A stretch of 7,338 nt of DNA from the NCBI GenBank assembly GCA_036558265.1, contig DATBFY010000600.1, positions 1 through 7,338 of the forward strand, read 5' to 3'. A program made the translations under genes and the position numbers. The DNA comes from RYN-433 sp036558265 (GTDB lineage Bacteria; Planctomycetota; Phycisphaerae; Tepidisphaerales; Tepidisphaeraceae). The notes under the pieces are model-generated. The model was not told the DNA's origin. It made no database searches and was given only the letters and a program-made list of their open reading frames with translations. Of this stretch, positions 1 through 7,311 are shown piece after piece (position 1 is the first letter of the stretch; each line of letters begins with the position of its first letter).

Positions 1-1
1 G

Positions 2-70
2 GACCTGCTGGCGCATTGGCAAGCCGTCCTTCCCGGCGAAGCACTCGAGCTTCTATTCGAACTCGACTGA
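2..70 (+). CDS. possible C-terminal end of an unidentified protein (partial, cut by window edge)
   Basis: A plus-strand frame is open from the left edge and closes with TGA at 68-70. It gives 22 residues ending in ALELLFELD. The composition is protein-like: hydrophobic and acidic, with a Trp and without the arginine-rich bias typical of antisense frames in this window. The third codon positions are fairly GC-rich. If real, it is the tail of a gene convergent with the GH127 gene, whose stop lies only 24 bases away. The fragment is too short to name a family. A competing reading is a minus-strand gene starting with ATG at 16-14, preceded by AAGGA about ten bases upstream, which would continue the GH127 strand. 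The plus-strand reading is slightly preferred because it has more supporting codons. Confidence 0.4.
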   Translation, partial: DLLAHWQAVLPGEALELLFELD

Positions 71-94
71 AACGAGGCACGGGCGCTCGCCGGT

Positions 95-2563
95 TCACGG
101 TTTCGTCGCCGATGGCGCGTCAATCCGCCACTCCAGGATCCCGCCCGACCACTGCGGCTGGAGTTGCGCTTCGATGCGGATGGCGGTGGTCTCGATCGGG
201 TCGAACGTCACGCGGTTGAACTGGTCGATCTCCGCGCCGTACGCCGAGGCGCCGTGCACCGGCGCCCACTCGCCCGCCGGCGTCTTGTAGACCACTCGCC
301 ACGAGGCCGGCACGCGGCAATGGCGATTGATGCGCCGCTCGTCCCACCAGTAGACGGAGCACCCCGACAGGCGCGTCGGGCGGTCGAACGTGTACTGGGC
401 CCACTCGGCCGAGCCGCGGTGATCCCACCACGTGAAGCGGGGGATCGATTCATCGGCCGAGTCCGTTGGCAGGAGGCCGTCGTTCATGGCGGTCACGGTG
501 TCGGACGGGTTCGTGTGCGATGCGGTGGGAGTGGCGAGGTCGGCGAGCACGCCCGGCACGACGTCCGCGGCGGAGCGCGGGATCCACACGCGCCGCGACG
601 CGGGGGTGCGGTTGGCGTTGGCGTAGAACGGGATGGCGGTCATCTCCAGAGGCCGCGGCGCCGACTCGCCGGCCAGCGACGCCAGCGCCCGGGCGTGGAT
701 CACGATAACGCCGCCGAGCAGGTCGGGGCGGAACTCCGTTCGCAGCTCCGCGTCGTCGGGAAGGGAAACGTTCGTCACCCGTTCGTCGTTGTCGATCGAT
801 TCGATGCAGTACACGACGGGCCCGCGCTGCAGCGCGATACGGCCGGCTGCTGCCGCTACGCTCGGATGGGCGACGACGCGGCGGGCGGGCATCTGCATCG
901 TGATTTCGATCACGTCCGCCCGTTGCCACTTGCGATGCAGCCTGGCGTAGCCGTCAACCATCGTCGGCGACGCGATTTGGCCGTTGATTCGCACGACGAA
1001 CGCCCCGTTCGCTGGCCGGCCTTGCGGCGTGTACAGCTCGTCCGCACCCGCCGCGCACTGGCACCACGACGGCACGCGGAGGTTGACGTCGAACTCCTCC
1101 GTCCCGTCGCCCTCGATCGCCAGCCGGACGTCACCGGTCCACGGGTATCGCGTGGTCTGCCGCACCGCCACCTCACGTTCGCCTACCTGAGTCCGCGCAA
1201 CCGAACCGGCATAGAGGTTGACGTACAGGCCCTCTGGGCTTGTGGCGTAGATGTAGCCGGGCATCGCGCCCATGAGCTTGAGGAACATCGGCGGACAACA
1301 CGGGCATGCGTGCCACGGCCAGCGGACGCGGTTCTTCCCGGCATCGAGCGGGTTCTCGTAGAAGTAGCGGTTCCCCGCGAGTGACACGCCGGCCAGCGCG
1401 CCGTTGTACAACTCGCGCTCCAGCTCATCGGCATACCGCGCCTCGCCGGCGTCGAGGTTCATCCGCTGGTCGAAAAACGCCGCGCCGACCGACGCGCAAG
1501 TTTCGGCGTAGCCGTCGTTGGGCAGGACCCAGTCGCCGCCGAACCGCTCGTCGTGGGCGAACGCCCCCACGCCGCCGGTCACATACATCCGCCGCGCGGT
1601 CATGTTCGACCAGAGGCGGTGGGCGGCGCGGCGGTAGTCGTCGCGGCCGCTGACCGATGCCAGCTCGGTCAGGCCGGTCGCCAGCAGCGTGGCGCGGACG
1701 GCGTGCCCCTCGATGGTGTCTTGTTCGATGACCGGCTTGTCGTCCTGGTCGTACGCCCCGAGGTCCCGCCTGCCGGCGTGGTTGCCCCGATTGTCCACCC
1801 AGAACCGCGCCAGCTCCAGGTACCGCGCCTCGTCGATCGCGAACGGCAGCCGTTTCTTGAGTTCCGGCTGCTCGCGGAACAATCGGTACAGATCCACCAG
1901 CGCCGCCTCACCCAGCGCGTGTCCCGGGACGACGTTCTTCCGCGGCGGCGGGCCCATCAGGGCACACATGTGATTGGCAAGGCGTGCGGCGACGCGCAAC
2001 AACTCGGTCTTCCCCGTCGCACGGTAGTAATGCACGCCCGCCTCGACCAGGCAGCCGGCGTTGTACAGGTCGTGCTGCCGGCGGTCGTCCCCGCCGTTCA
2101 TGCCCCAGCGGTGGTCGGGCTCGACGAGCTGCGTGTGGGTGTTGAGATAGCCGTCCGGATCCTTGTCCGCCGCCGCGGCGATCCGCGCGACGTAAGCGTC
2201 GATCCGCCTCACGAGCTGTTCGTCCGGGTGCTCGCGCAGGAAGTCGGCCGACCCGGTGATCATCTCATAGACCAGGCCGTCGTACCACGGCGGGCCGCCA
2301 TGCTTGCCGCCGTGGCCGTCGCGGACCTTGTCGAAGTTGGCGAACGCGCCATCGCGCTCGAACTTGTCGAAGCAGTCGGCGATCGTCACCCGCCGCCACA
2401 CGTCGCGCTTCGGCGACCAGAACGCGTCATCGACCTTTACTCGCTCGATCGGAACGGATGCCAGGGCCGGACCGGGATCGGCACCTGCTGACGCGGTAAG
2501 GAGGGCCATCGCCATCACCGTCATGATCCGCTTGAGCATCCGCCAGTACATCCGAGTTCCCAT
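95..2563 (-). CDS. secreted GH127-family beta-L-arabinofuranosidase with C-terminal discoidin-like domain
   Basis: Predicted exo-glycosidase that releases beta-L-arabinofuranose from arabinose-containing glycans, acting outside the cytoplasm. From ATG 2563 it is 822 residues. Residues 1-28 look like a signal peptide: an Arg/Lys-rich start, a hydrophobic stretch, then Ala-Ser-Ala-Gly-Ala. The (alpha/alpha)6-barrel follows at about 40-440, then beta-sandwich regions to about 650. Family catalytic features are present: Glu339 (in HDERF) at the acid/base position, Glu354 and Cys356 in AETCAS, and Cys422-Cys423 in ACPCCPP. These match the zinc-bound cysteine nucleophile centre of Bifidobacterium HypBA1 (Glu322, Glu338, Cys340, Cys417, Cys418). 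Residues about 675-815 resemble an F5/8-type C (discoidin/CBM32-like) domain, which explains the length above the roughly 650 residues of HypBA1. A TTG at 2608 in frame would add 15 residues with no signal-like character, and it overlaps the proposed -10 box. GH146 uses a similar cysteine/zinc centre, so exact family and substrate remain open. Confidence 0.9.
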   Translation of the reverse strand: MGTRMYWRMLKRIMTVMAMALLTASAGADPGPALASVPIERVKVDDAFWSPKRDVWRRVTIADCFDKFERDGAFANFDKVRDGHGGKHGGPPWYDGLVYEMITGSADFLREHPDEQLVRRIDAYVARIAAAADKDPDGYLNTHTQLVEPDHRWGMNGGDDRRQHDLYNAGCLVEAGVHYYRATGKTELLRVAARLANHMCALMGPPPRKNVVPGHALGEAALVDLYRLFREQPELKKRLPFAIDEARYLELARFWVDNRGNHAGRRDLGAYDQDDKPVIEQDTIEGHAVRATLLATGLTELASVSGRDDYRRAAHRLWSNMTARRMYVTGGVGAFAHDERFGGDWVLPNDGYAETCASVGAAFFDQRMNLDAGEARYADELERELYNGALAGVSLAGNRYFYENPLDAGKNRVRWPWHACPCCPPMFLKLMGAMPGYIYATSPEGLYVNLYAGSVARTQVGEREVAVRQTTRYPWTGDVRLAIEGDGTEEFDVNLRVPSWCQCAAGADELYTPQGRPANGAFVVRINGQIASPTMVDGYARLHRKWQRADVIEITMQMPARRVVAHPSVAAAAGRIALQRGPVVYCIESIDNDERVTNVSLPDDAELRTEFRPDLLGGVIVIHARALASLAGESAPRPLEMTAIPFYANANRTPASRRVWIPRSAADVVPGVLADLATPTASHTNPSDTVTAMNDGLLPTDSADESIPRFTWWDHRGSAEWAQYTFDRPTRLSGCSVYWWDERRINRHCRVPASWRVVYKTPAGEWAPVHGASAYGAEIDQFNRVTFDPIETTAIRIEAQLQPQWSGGILEWRIDAPSATKP

Positions 2564-2568
2564 CAGTA

Positions 2569-2572
2569 CCCC
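2569..2572 (-). promoter_or_regulatory. weak ribosome binding site for the GH127 gene
   Basis: On the minus strand GGGG lies five bases before the ATG at 2563. It is a weak Shine-Dalgarno match but supports this start over the upstream TTG. Downstream in-frame ATGs at 2551 and 2539 would also leave a usable signal peptide, so the exact start is uncertain by up to eight residues. Confidence 0.4.
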
Positions 2573-2599
2573 GGTCCGAACACACCCATCGCCACGTCG

Positions 2600-2652
2600 C
2601 GGCGACAAATATAGCCCCGGGCGTCCACCCGTGAAAATCCCCGGGGTCGCCG
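2600..2652. repeat. extended inverted repeat between the RND and GH127 genes
   Basis: Outer arms CGGCGA (2600-2605) and TCGCCG (2647-2652) are complementary. Inside them CCCCGGG (2615-2621) pairs with CCCGGGG (2640-2646). The fold would have 13 paired positions, one nine-base one-sided bulge (2606-2614) and an 18-base loop (2622-2639). No T-tract follows the repeat on the minus strand, so it is not a standard intrinsic terminator for the efflux operon. It spans most of the candidate GH127 promoter, which makes an operator-like or attenuating role possible. Chance pairing in GC-rich DNA is the main alternative. Confidence 0.4.
2608..2637 (-). promoter_or_regulatory. candidate sigma-70-like promoter for the GH127 gene
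   Basis: Reading the minus strand, TTTTCA (2637-2632) matches four of six bases of TTGACA. After an 18-base spacer comes TATATT (2613-2608), five of six bases of TATAAT. Transcription would start near 2601 and leave a leader of about 38 bases before the ATG at 2563. The AT-rich hexamers stand out in otherwise GC-rich DNA. Matches of this quality can occur by chance, and promoter consensus is poorly known outside model bacteria. Confidence 0.35.
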
Positions 2653-2684
2653 TGAAACAAGTCCTTAGTCTATTAGTGTCCCTT

Positions 2685-5600
2685 TCAATGCCCCTGCTCC
2701 GCGCCGCCGTTAGACCCCGCGATCCCCGCGCCCGCGGGCGCCGCCTCGGCGCCGTATACGCCGCGCTCGAGCGGCGTCGGTCGCGGGGGCGGCGCGGCCC
2801 CCTTGTGCGTCAGCCACCGGATCGCGACGAAGAACACCGGCGTCAGGAAGATCCCGAAGAACGTCACCCCCAGCATGCCGAAGAACACCGCCGTCCCCAG
2901 CGCCTGCCGCATCTCGGCGCCGGCGCCCTCGGCGATCACCAGCGGCAGCACCCCCAGGATGAACGCGAAGCTGGTCATCAGGATCGGCCGCAGGCGCAGC
3001 CGCGCGGCCTCGATCGCCGCGTCGAACGCGTTGTGAGCGTGGTCGTCCTGCTGTTGCTTGGCGAACTCGACGATCAGCACCGCGTTTTTGGCCGACAATC
3101 CAGCCAGCACGACGAACCCGATCTGCGTGAAGATGTTGTTCTCCATCCCGCGGAGCATCACCCCGCCGATCGCGAACAAGAGGCACATCGGCACGATCAG
3201 GATGATCGCCGTCGAGAGCGCGAAGCTCTCATACTCGGCCGAGTGCACCAGCCACACGAACAGCACGCACATCGGGAAGATGAACAGCGCGGTGTTGCCT
3301 GCCGCCCGCTCCTGGTAGGCCAGTTCCGTCCACTCGTAGGTAAACCCGCGCTGCAGGGTCGTGTCGGCGATCTGCTCCATGACGTCCAGCGCCGTGCCCG
3401 AGCTGACGCCGGGGACCGCGCCGCCGTTGATCTCCGCCGAGGCGTAGAGGTTGTACCGGTTGATTCGGTCCGGCCCGACCACGTCCTTCACCTGCGCGAC
3501 GCTGCCCAGCGGCACCATCGCGCCGTCGGCGTTGCGGGTCTTGAGTTGCGCGACGTCGGCGGCGTGGGCGCGGAAGGTCGAGTCGGCCTGCGCCATCACC
3601 TTGAACGTGCGCCCCAGGTAGTTGAAGTCGTTGACGTAGAACCCGCCCAGGTAGACCTGCAGCGCCTGGAAGACGTCGGTCACCGCCACGTTCTCGCTCT
3701 TGACCTTGGCGCGATCGACGTTGACGTAAAGCTGCGGGACGTTGGCGCGGAACGACGAGAAGAGCTGCGGCCCGAAGATGTCCGGGCGCTTGCGCGCCTG
3801 GGCGATCACGTCGTCGATGGCGACCTGAAGCTCCTGCGGGCTGGCGCGGCCGGTTCGATCCTCGATCTGGATCTTGAAGCCCCCCGCCGTGCCCACGCCG
3901 CGCACCGGCGGCGGAGGGAAGACCAGCGCGAAGCCTTCCTGGATCTGCGCATACTGCGCCATCAGCTTGCCGATGATCGCCTGCGCCTTGAGCTGCGGAT
4001 GACCCACCCGCTCCTCGAACGGGTTCAAGACCACGAACATCGTGGCGGCGTTGGACGAGTTGACGCCGGTCAGGCCGTTGTAGCCGGCGATCGCGAAGGT
4101 GTCGCGCACGCCGTCGGTGGCGTTGGCGATGCCGGCCATGCGGCGGATCGTCGCCTCGGTGCGGTCGAACGCCGCCGCATCCGGCATCTGAAGCGTCGCG
4201 ATCACGTACCCGGTGTCCTGCGTCGGGATGAAGCCCGTCGGCGTGTGGCGGAAGCCGAGGTATGTCAGGTAGAGAAGCCCCACGTAGACCAGCAGCGCGA
4301 TCGCGCCGAACCGGACCACCCGGCGCAGCGCCGCGACGTAACCGCCGGTCGCGAATCCCAGCGTACGGTTGAACCCGCGGAAGAACCACCCCAGCGTCAG
4401 GTCCAGGAACCGCGCGAACCAGTCCTGCCGACCCTCGCGCGAGCGAAGCAGCAGCGCGGCCATCGCCGGGCTGAGCGTCAGCGAGTTCAGCGCCGACAGG
4501 ATCGTCGCGATCGAGATCGTCAGTGCGAACTGCCGGTAGAACTGCCCGGTGATCCCGCTGATGAACGCGACGGGCACGAAGACCGCCGTCAGGCCGAACG
4601 CGATGGCGATCACCGCGCCGGTCACCTCGTCCATCGCGCGGTACGCCGCCTCGCGCGGGGGCAGGCCCTGCTCGATCCACCGCTCGACGTTCTCCACCAC
4701 CACGATCGCATCGTCCACCACGATGCCGATCGCCAGCACCAGCCCGAACAGCGACAGGTTGTTGAACGAGAATCCCACCGCCCGCATCACCGCGCACGTG
4801 CCGATCAGCGAGACCGGCACCGCCAGCATCGGGATCAGCGTCGCCCGCCAGCTCTGCAGGAAGACCAGCACGACCAGGACGACCAGCAGCACCGCCTCGA
4901 ACAGCGTCTTGACCACGTCCCGCAGCGACTCGCGGACGAAGATCGTCGTGTCGTAAGGGATCGCGAACTCCAGGCCCTCGGGCCACGTGCCCTTGGCGGC
5001 GCGCAGCTCCTTCATCTTGGCGACCACCGCGTCGCGCGTCTGCACCGAGTTGGTGCCGGGGAGCTGGAAGACCGGGATCGCGACCGCCGGCTGGCCGTTC
5101 AGGTACGCCGTCACGTTATAGTCCGCCGCGCCCAGCTCGACGCGCGCCAGGTCGCGGACGCGGGTGATGCGGCCGTCGGCGCCGGTCTTGACGATGATGT
5201 CGGCGAACTGCTCGGGATCGGTCAGTCGCCCCTGCGCGTTGACCGTGAGCTGGAACTGCGTCGTGCCCGGCGGCAGGGGCTGACCGCCCACCACGCCCGC
5301 CGCCACCTGCACGTTCTGCTCCTGGATGGCGCGCACGACGTCCCCGGCGGTGATCTCGCGCGTCGCCAGGCGCTGCGGGTCGAGCCACAGCCGCATCGCG
5401 TAGTCGCGGGCGCCGAACAGGAACACGTCCCCCACGCCCGGCAGCCGCGCGAGCTCGTCGCGAACCTGCAGCGTCGCGTAATTGCTGATGTACAGCGGGT
5501 CGTAGCGGTTGTCCGGCGAGTAGAGCTGCACGACCAGCGTGATCTCGGTCGAGGTCTTCTTGACCGTCAACCCCAGCCGCCGCACCTCCTCGGGCAACTG

Positions 5601-5954
5601 CGCCTGGGCGATCGCGATCCGGTTCTGCACCTGCACCTGCGCGATGTCCAGGTTCGTGCCCAGCTTGAACGTGATCGTCAGCCGCAGGTTGCCGTCGTTC
5701 GTGCTCTGGCTCGACATGTAGAGCATGTTCTCCACGCCGTTGATCTGCTCTTCGATCGGCGTAGCGACGGTGTCGGCGACGGTCTGGGCGTTGGCGCCGG
5801 GATAGCTGGCGGTCACGACCACCGACGGCGGGGCGATCTCCGGGTACTGCGAGATCGGCAGCGTGAACGCCGCGATCGTCCCCACGATCACGAAGACGAT
5901 CGAGATGACGGCGGCGAAGACCGGGCGGTCGATGAAAAAGTGGGCGAACTTCAC
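2685..5954 (-). CDS. RND multidrug efflux transporter, AcrB/MexB (HAE-1) type
   Basis: Inner-membrane proton-driven pump that takes hydrophobic or amphiphilic compounds from the periplasm or membrane and passes them to an outer-membrane channel. The 1089 residues are slightly longer than AcrB (1049) and show the two-fold RND plan: TM1 near 9-30, a large periplasmic loop, TM2-TM6 near 343-500, TM7 near 547-568, a second periplasmic loop, and TM8-TM12 near 886-1047. The proton-relay residues are intact: Asp414-Asp415 in TM4, Lys956 in TM10, and Arg987 and Thr994 at TM11, matching AcrB Asp407/Asp408, Lys940, Arg971 and Thr978. The N-terminus (KFAHFFIDRPVFA) is typical of the family. The start is GTG, preceded by AAGGGAG nine bases upstream. 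It overlaps the adaptor stop by four bases, so translation is probably coupled. The last 40 or so residues are a Pro/Gly/Ala-rich cytoplasmic tail. Substrates cannot be predicted from sequence. Confidence 0.96.
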   Translation of the reverse strand: MKFAHFFIDRPVFAAVISIVFVIVGTIAAFTLPISQYPEIAPPSVVVTASYPGANAQTVADTVATPIEEQINGVENMLYMSSQSTNDGNLRLTITFKLGTNLDIAQVQVQNRIAIAQAQLPEEVRRLGLTVKKTSTEITLVVQLYSPDNRYDPLYISNYATLQVRDELARLPGVGDVFLFGARDYAMRLWLDPQRLATREITAGDVVRAIQEQNVQVAAGVVGGQPLPPGTTQFQLTVNAQGRLTDPEQFADIIVKTGADGRITRVRDLARVELGAADYNVTAYLNGQPAVAIPVFQLPGTNSVQTRDAVVAKMKELRAAKGTWPEGLEFAIPYDTTIFVRESLRDVVKTLFEAVLLVVLVVLVFLQSWRATLIPMLAVPVSLIGTCAVMRAVGFSFNNLSLFGLVLAIGIVVDDAIVVVENVERWIEQGLPPREAAYRAMDEVTGAVIAIAFGLTAVFVPVAFISGITGQFYRQFALTISIATILSALNSLTLSPAMAALLLRSREGRQDWFARFLDLTLGWFFRGFNRTLGFATGGYVAALRRVVRFGAIALLVYVGLLYLTYLGFRHTPTGFIPTQDTGYVIATLQMPDAAAFDRTEATIRRMAGIANATDGVRDTFAIAGYNGLTGVNSSNAATMFVVLNPFEERVGHPQLKAQAIIGKLMAQYAQIQEGFALVFPPPPVRGVGTAGGFKIQIEDRTGRASPQELQVAIDDVIAQARKRPDIFGPQLFSSFRANVPQLYVNVDRAKVKSENVAVTDVFQALQVYLGGFYVNDFNYLGRTFKVMAQADSTFRAHAADVAQLKTRNADGAMVPLGSVAQVKDVVGPDRINRYNLYASAEINGGAVPGVSSGTALDVMEQIADTTLQRGFTYEWTELAYQERAAGNTALFIFPMCVLFVWLVHSAEYESFALSTAIILIVPMCLLFAIGGVMLRGMENNIFTQIGFVVLAGLSAKNAVLIVEFAKQQQDDHAHNAFDAAIEAARLRLRPILMTSFAFILGVLPLVIAEGAGAEMRQALGTAVFFGMLGVTFFGIFLTPVFFVAIRWLTHKGAAPPPRPTPLERGVYGAEAAPAGAGIAGSNGGAEQGH

Positions 5955-7303
5955 GGCTGGCGGCTCCCTTCAGCGGCCGGTCGCGTTGTGGCGCGGGTCG
6001 CCGCCGGCCGCGTCGCCGAGTTGCTCAGCTCATTCAGAAATGCCGCCGCCGCGTTCGCGCTGTCCGCGGGCGACGCCGGGCCCGTCGTCGCAGGAAGATT
6101 GCGCGTCGCGGGAAGCGCCTGCGTGGACGGCGAGCCGGGCGGGGCGGTGGTCTGAACGCTCGCCGCGTCGAAGGGCTTCTCCGCCGGCGCCACCTTCGTC
6201 CCCGGAATCGCACGCTGGAGCCCGTTGATCACCACCCGCTCGTTCCCCGACAGGCCCGACTCGATCACGCGGAACTGGCCGAACAGCGAGCCGATGGTCA
6301 CGCGGCGGTTCTCCACCACGTCGTCCGCCCCGACGACACGCACGAACTTCAGGTTCTGGTTGGTGTCGATCGCCGCGTCGGGAACCAGGATCGCCCGGTA
6401 ACGCCCGCTCCCCGGCACGCGCACGCGCGCGAACATGCCCGGCAGCAACCACCCGTCCGGATTCGCGAACACCCCGCGGGCGCGCAGCGTGCCGGTCGAG
6501 GGGTCGAACCGGTTGTCCACGAAATCGACCACGCCCTCGTGGCCGAAACCGGTCTCGCCCAGCAACTGCAAAAAGGCCGGGATCCGCGCGTCGCGGGCGC
6601 TCACCCGCTTCTTCTCACGCGAGAGACGCGCATACTTCTGCACCGACGCCTCGTCGGCGTCCACGTAGCAGTAGACCGGGTTCACCCGCTCGATCACCGT
6701 CAGCAGCGTCCCCGACGCCGTGCCGCCCGTGATCAGGTTGCCCGGCGTCACGAACTTGCGGCTGATCCGACCGTCGATCGGCGCCTTCACCTGGCACCAC
6801 TCGTAGTTCAGGCGGGCGTTCTCGGCGGCGGCCTTGGCGGCCTCGAGGTCGGCGGCGGCCTTCATCTTCGCGTACTTCGCGTCCTGGAACTCCTTCTCCG
6901 AGCTGCCGCCCCCGGCGCGAAGCCGCTCGATCCGCGTGAACTCCGTCGCCGCGTTCTCCGACTGCGCCGACGCCGACTGCACCTGCGCCTGCGCCCGATC
7001 CAGCTCCGCCTTGTAGGGAGCCTGGTCGATCGCGAAGAGCACCGCCCCCTCCTTCACCACCGCGCCTTCCTGAAAATCCGCCCGCTCCAGGTACCCGCCC
7101 ACCCGCGCCCGCAACTCCACCGTTTCCACCGCCTGCAGCCGCCCGGTGTACTCGTCCCAGTCCACGACCTCCTTCTCGACCGGGCGCGCCACCGTGACGG
7201 CCGCGGGTGGCAGCGCCGGCGGCACCGGCTTCCGATTGCACCCAACGGATGCGAATAGGATCGACAATCCCCCGAGGAGGCCCAGGCTACGGCACATTGG
7301 CAT
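5951..7303 (-). CDS. RND efflux periplasmic adaptor (membrane fusion protein, AcrA/MexA/MexE type), probable lipoprotein
   Basis: Periplasmic adaptor joining the RND transporter to an outer-membrane channel. From ATG 7303 it has 450 residues. Residues 1-22 form a lipoprotein-type signal ending at Cys22, although the lipobox (SVGC) has Ser at -3 where Leu is usual. The order is: first lipoyl half near 45-95, alpha-helical hairpin near 97-169, second lipoyl half near 170-205, beta-barrel near 205-300, membrane-proximal domain near 300-370. At the hairpin tip Arg124, Leu128 and Ser135 keep the spacing of the conserved R-L-S motif of AcrA (Arg128, Leu132, Ser139), which contacts TolC-family channels. 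Residues about 373-450 are a low-complexity Pro/Ala/Thr/Ser tail with TRPAA repeated near the end, beyond the usual fold. A TTG at 7321 would extend the frame by six residues, but it falls just upstream of the AAGGA that serves ATG 7303. The stop overlaps the transporter start (GTGA). Confidence 0.94.
   Translation of the reverse strand: MPMCRSLGLLGGLSILFASVGCNRKPVPPALPPAAVTVARPVEKEVVDWDEYTGRLQAVETVELRARVGGYLERADFQEGAVVKEGAVLFAIDQAPYKAELDRAQAQVQSASAQSENAATEFTRIERLRAGGGSSEKEFQDAKYAKMKAAADLEAAKAAAENARLNYEWCQVKAPIDGRISRKFVTPGNLITGGTASGTLLTVIERVNPVYCYVDADEASVQKYARLSREKKRVSARDARIPAFLQLLGETGFGHEGVVDFVDNRFDPSTGTLRARGVFANPDGWLLPGMFARVRVPGSGRYRAILVPDAAIDTNQNLKFVRVVGADDVVENRRVTIGSLFGQFRVIESGLSGNERVVINGLQRAIPGTKVAPAEKPFDAASVQTTAPPGSPSTQALPATRNLPATTGPASPADSANAAAAFLNELSNSATRPAATRATTRPAAEGSRQP
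5964..5970 (-). promoter_or_regulatory. ribosome binding site for the RND transporter
   Basis: AAGGGAG on the minus strand lies nine bases before the GTG at 5954, inside the 3' end of the adaptor gene. It supports the GTG start, which otherwise rests on homology with AcrB N-termini. Confidence 0.7.
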
Positions 7304-7311
7304 GTCCAAAG

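Noticed and set aside
71..94. A short GGCG-CT-CGCC inverted repeat between the two convergent stops, considered as a bidirectional terminator.
   Set aside because: The stem is only four base pairs with a two-base loop, and no T-tract lies on either side.
164..2491. Long plus-strand frames at 164-1384 and 1553-2491 opposite the GH127 gene.
   Set aside because: They are in codon register with the antisense of GH127 and have Arg/Val/His-rich shadow composition. The minus-strand gene has a complete catalytic motif set.
2639..2646. The CCCCGGGG palindrome followed by ATTTT on the minus strand, considered as an intrinsic terminator of the RND operon.
   Set aside because: The palindrome has no loop and cannot form a hairpin alone, and the T-run is only four bases. 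It is better described as one arm of the longer inverted repeat.
3229..4986. A 585-codon minus-strand frame inside the RND gene in another frame.
   Set aside because: Its Arg/Ala/Gly-rich product is the typical out-of-frame shadow of a GC-rich gene, and it is nested completely in the RND coding region.
2304..6155. A 1283-codon open frame on the plus strand opposite the RND gene.
   Set aside because: It runs in exact codon register with the antisense of the RND gene, so its stops would require TTA, CTA or TCA in the sense gene, codons that are rare in GC-rich genomes. Its product is rich in Arg, His, Asp and Gln with no recognisable domain. The RND gene opposite has intact catalytic residues and membrane segments.
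6539..7258. A 239-codon plus-strand frame opposite the adaptor gene.
   Set aside because: It is the same in-register antisense effect. The Leu/Arg/His-rich product has no domain, and the adaptor on the other strand is well supported.
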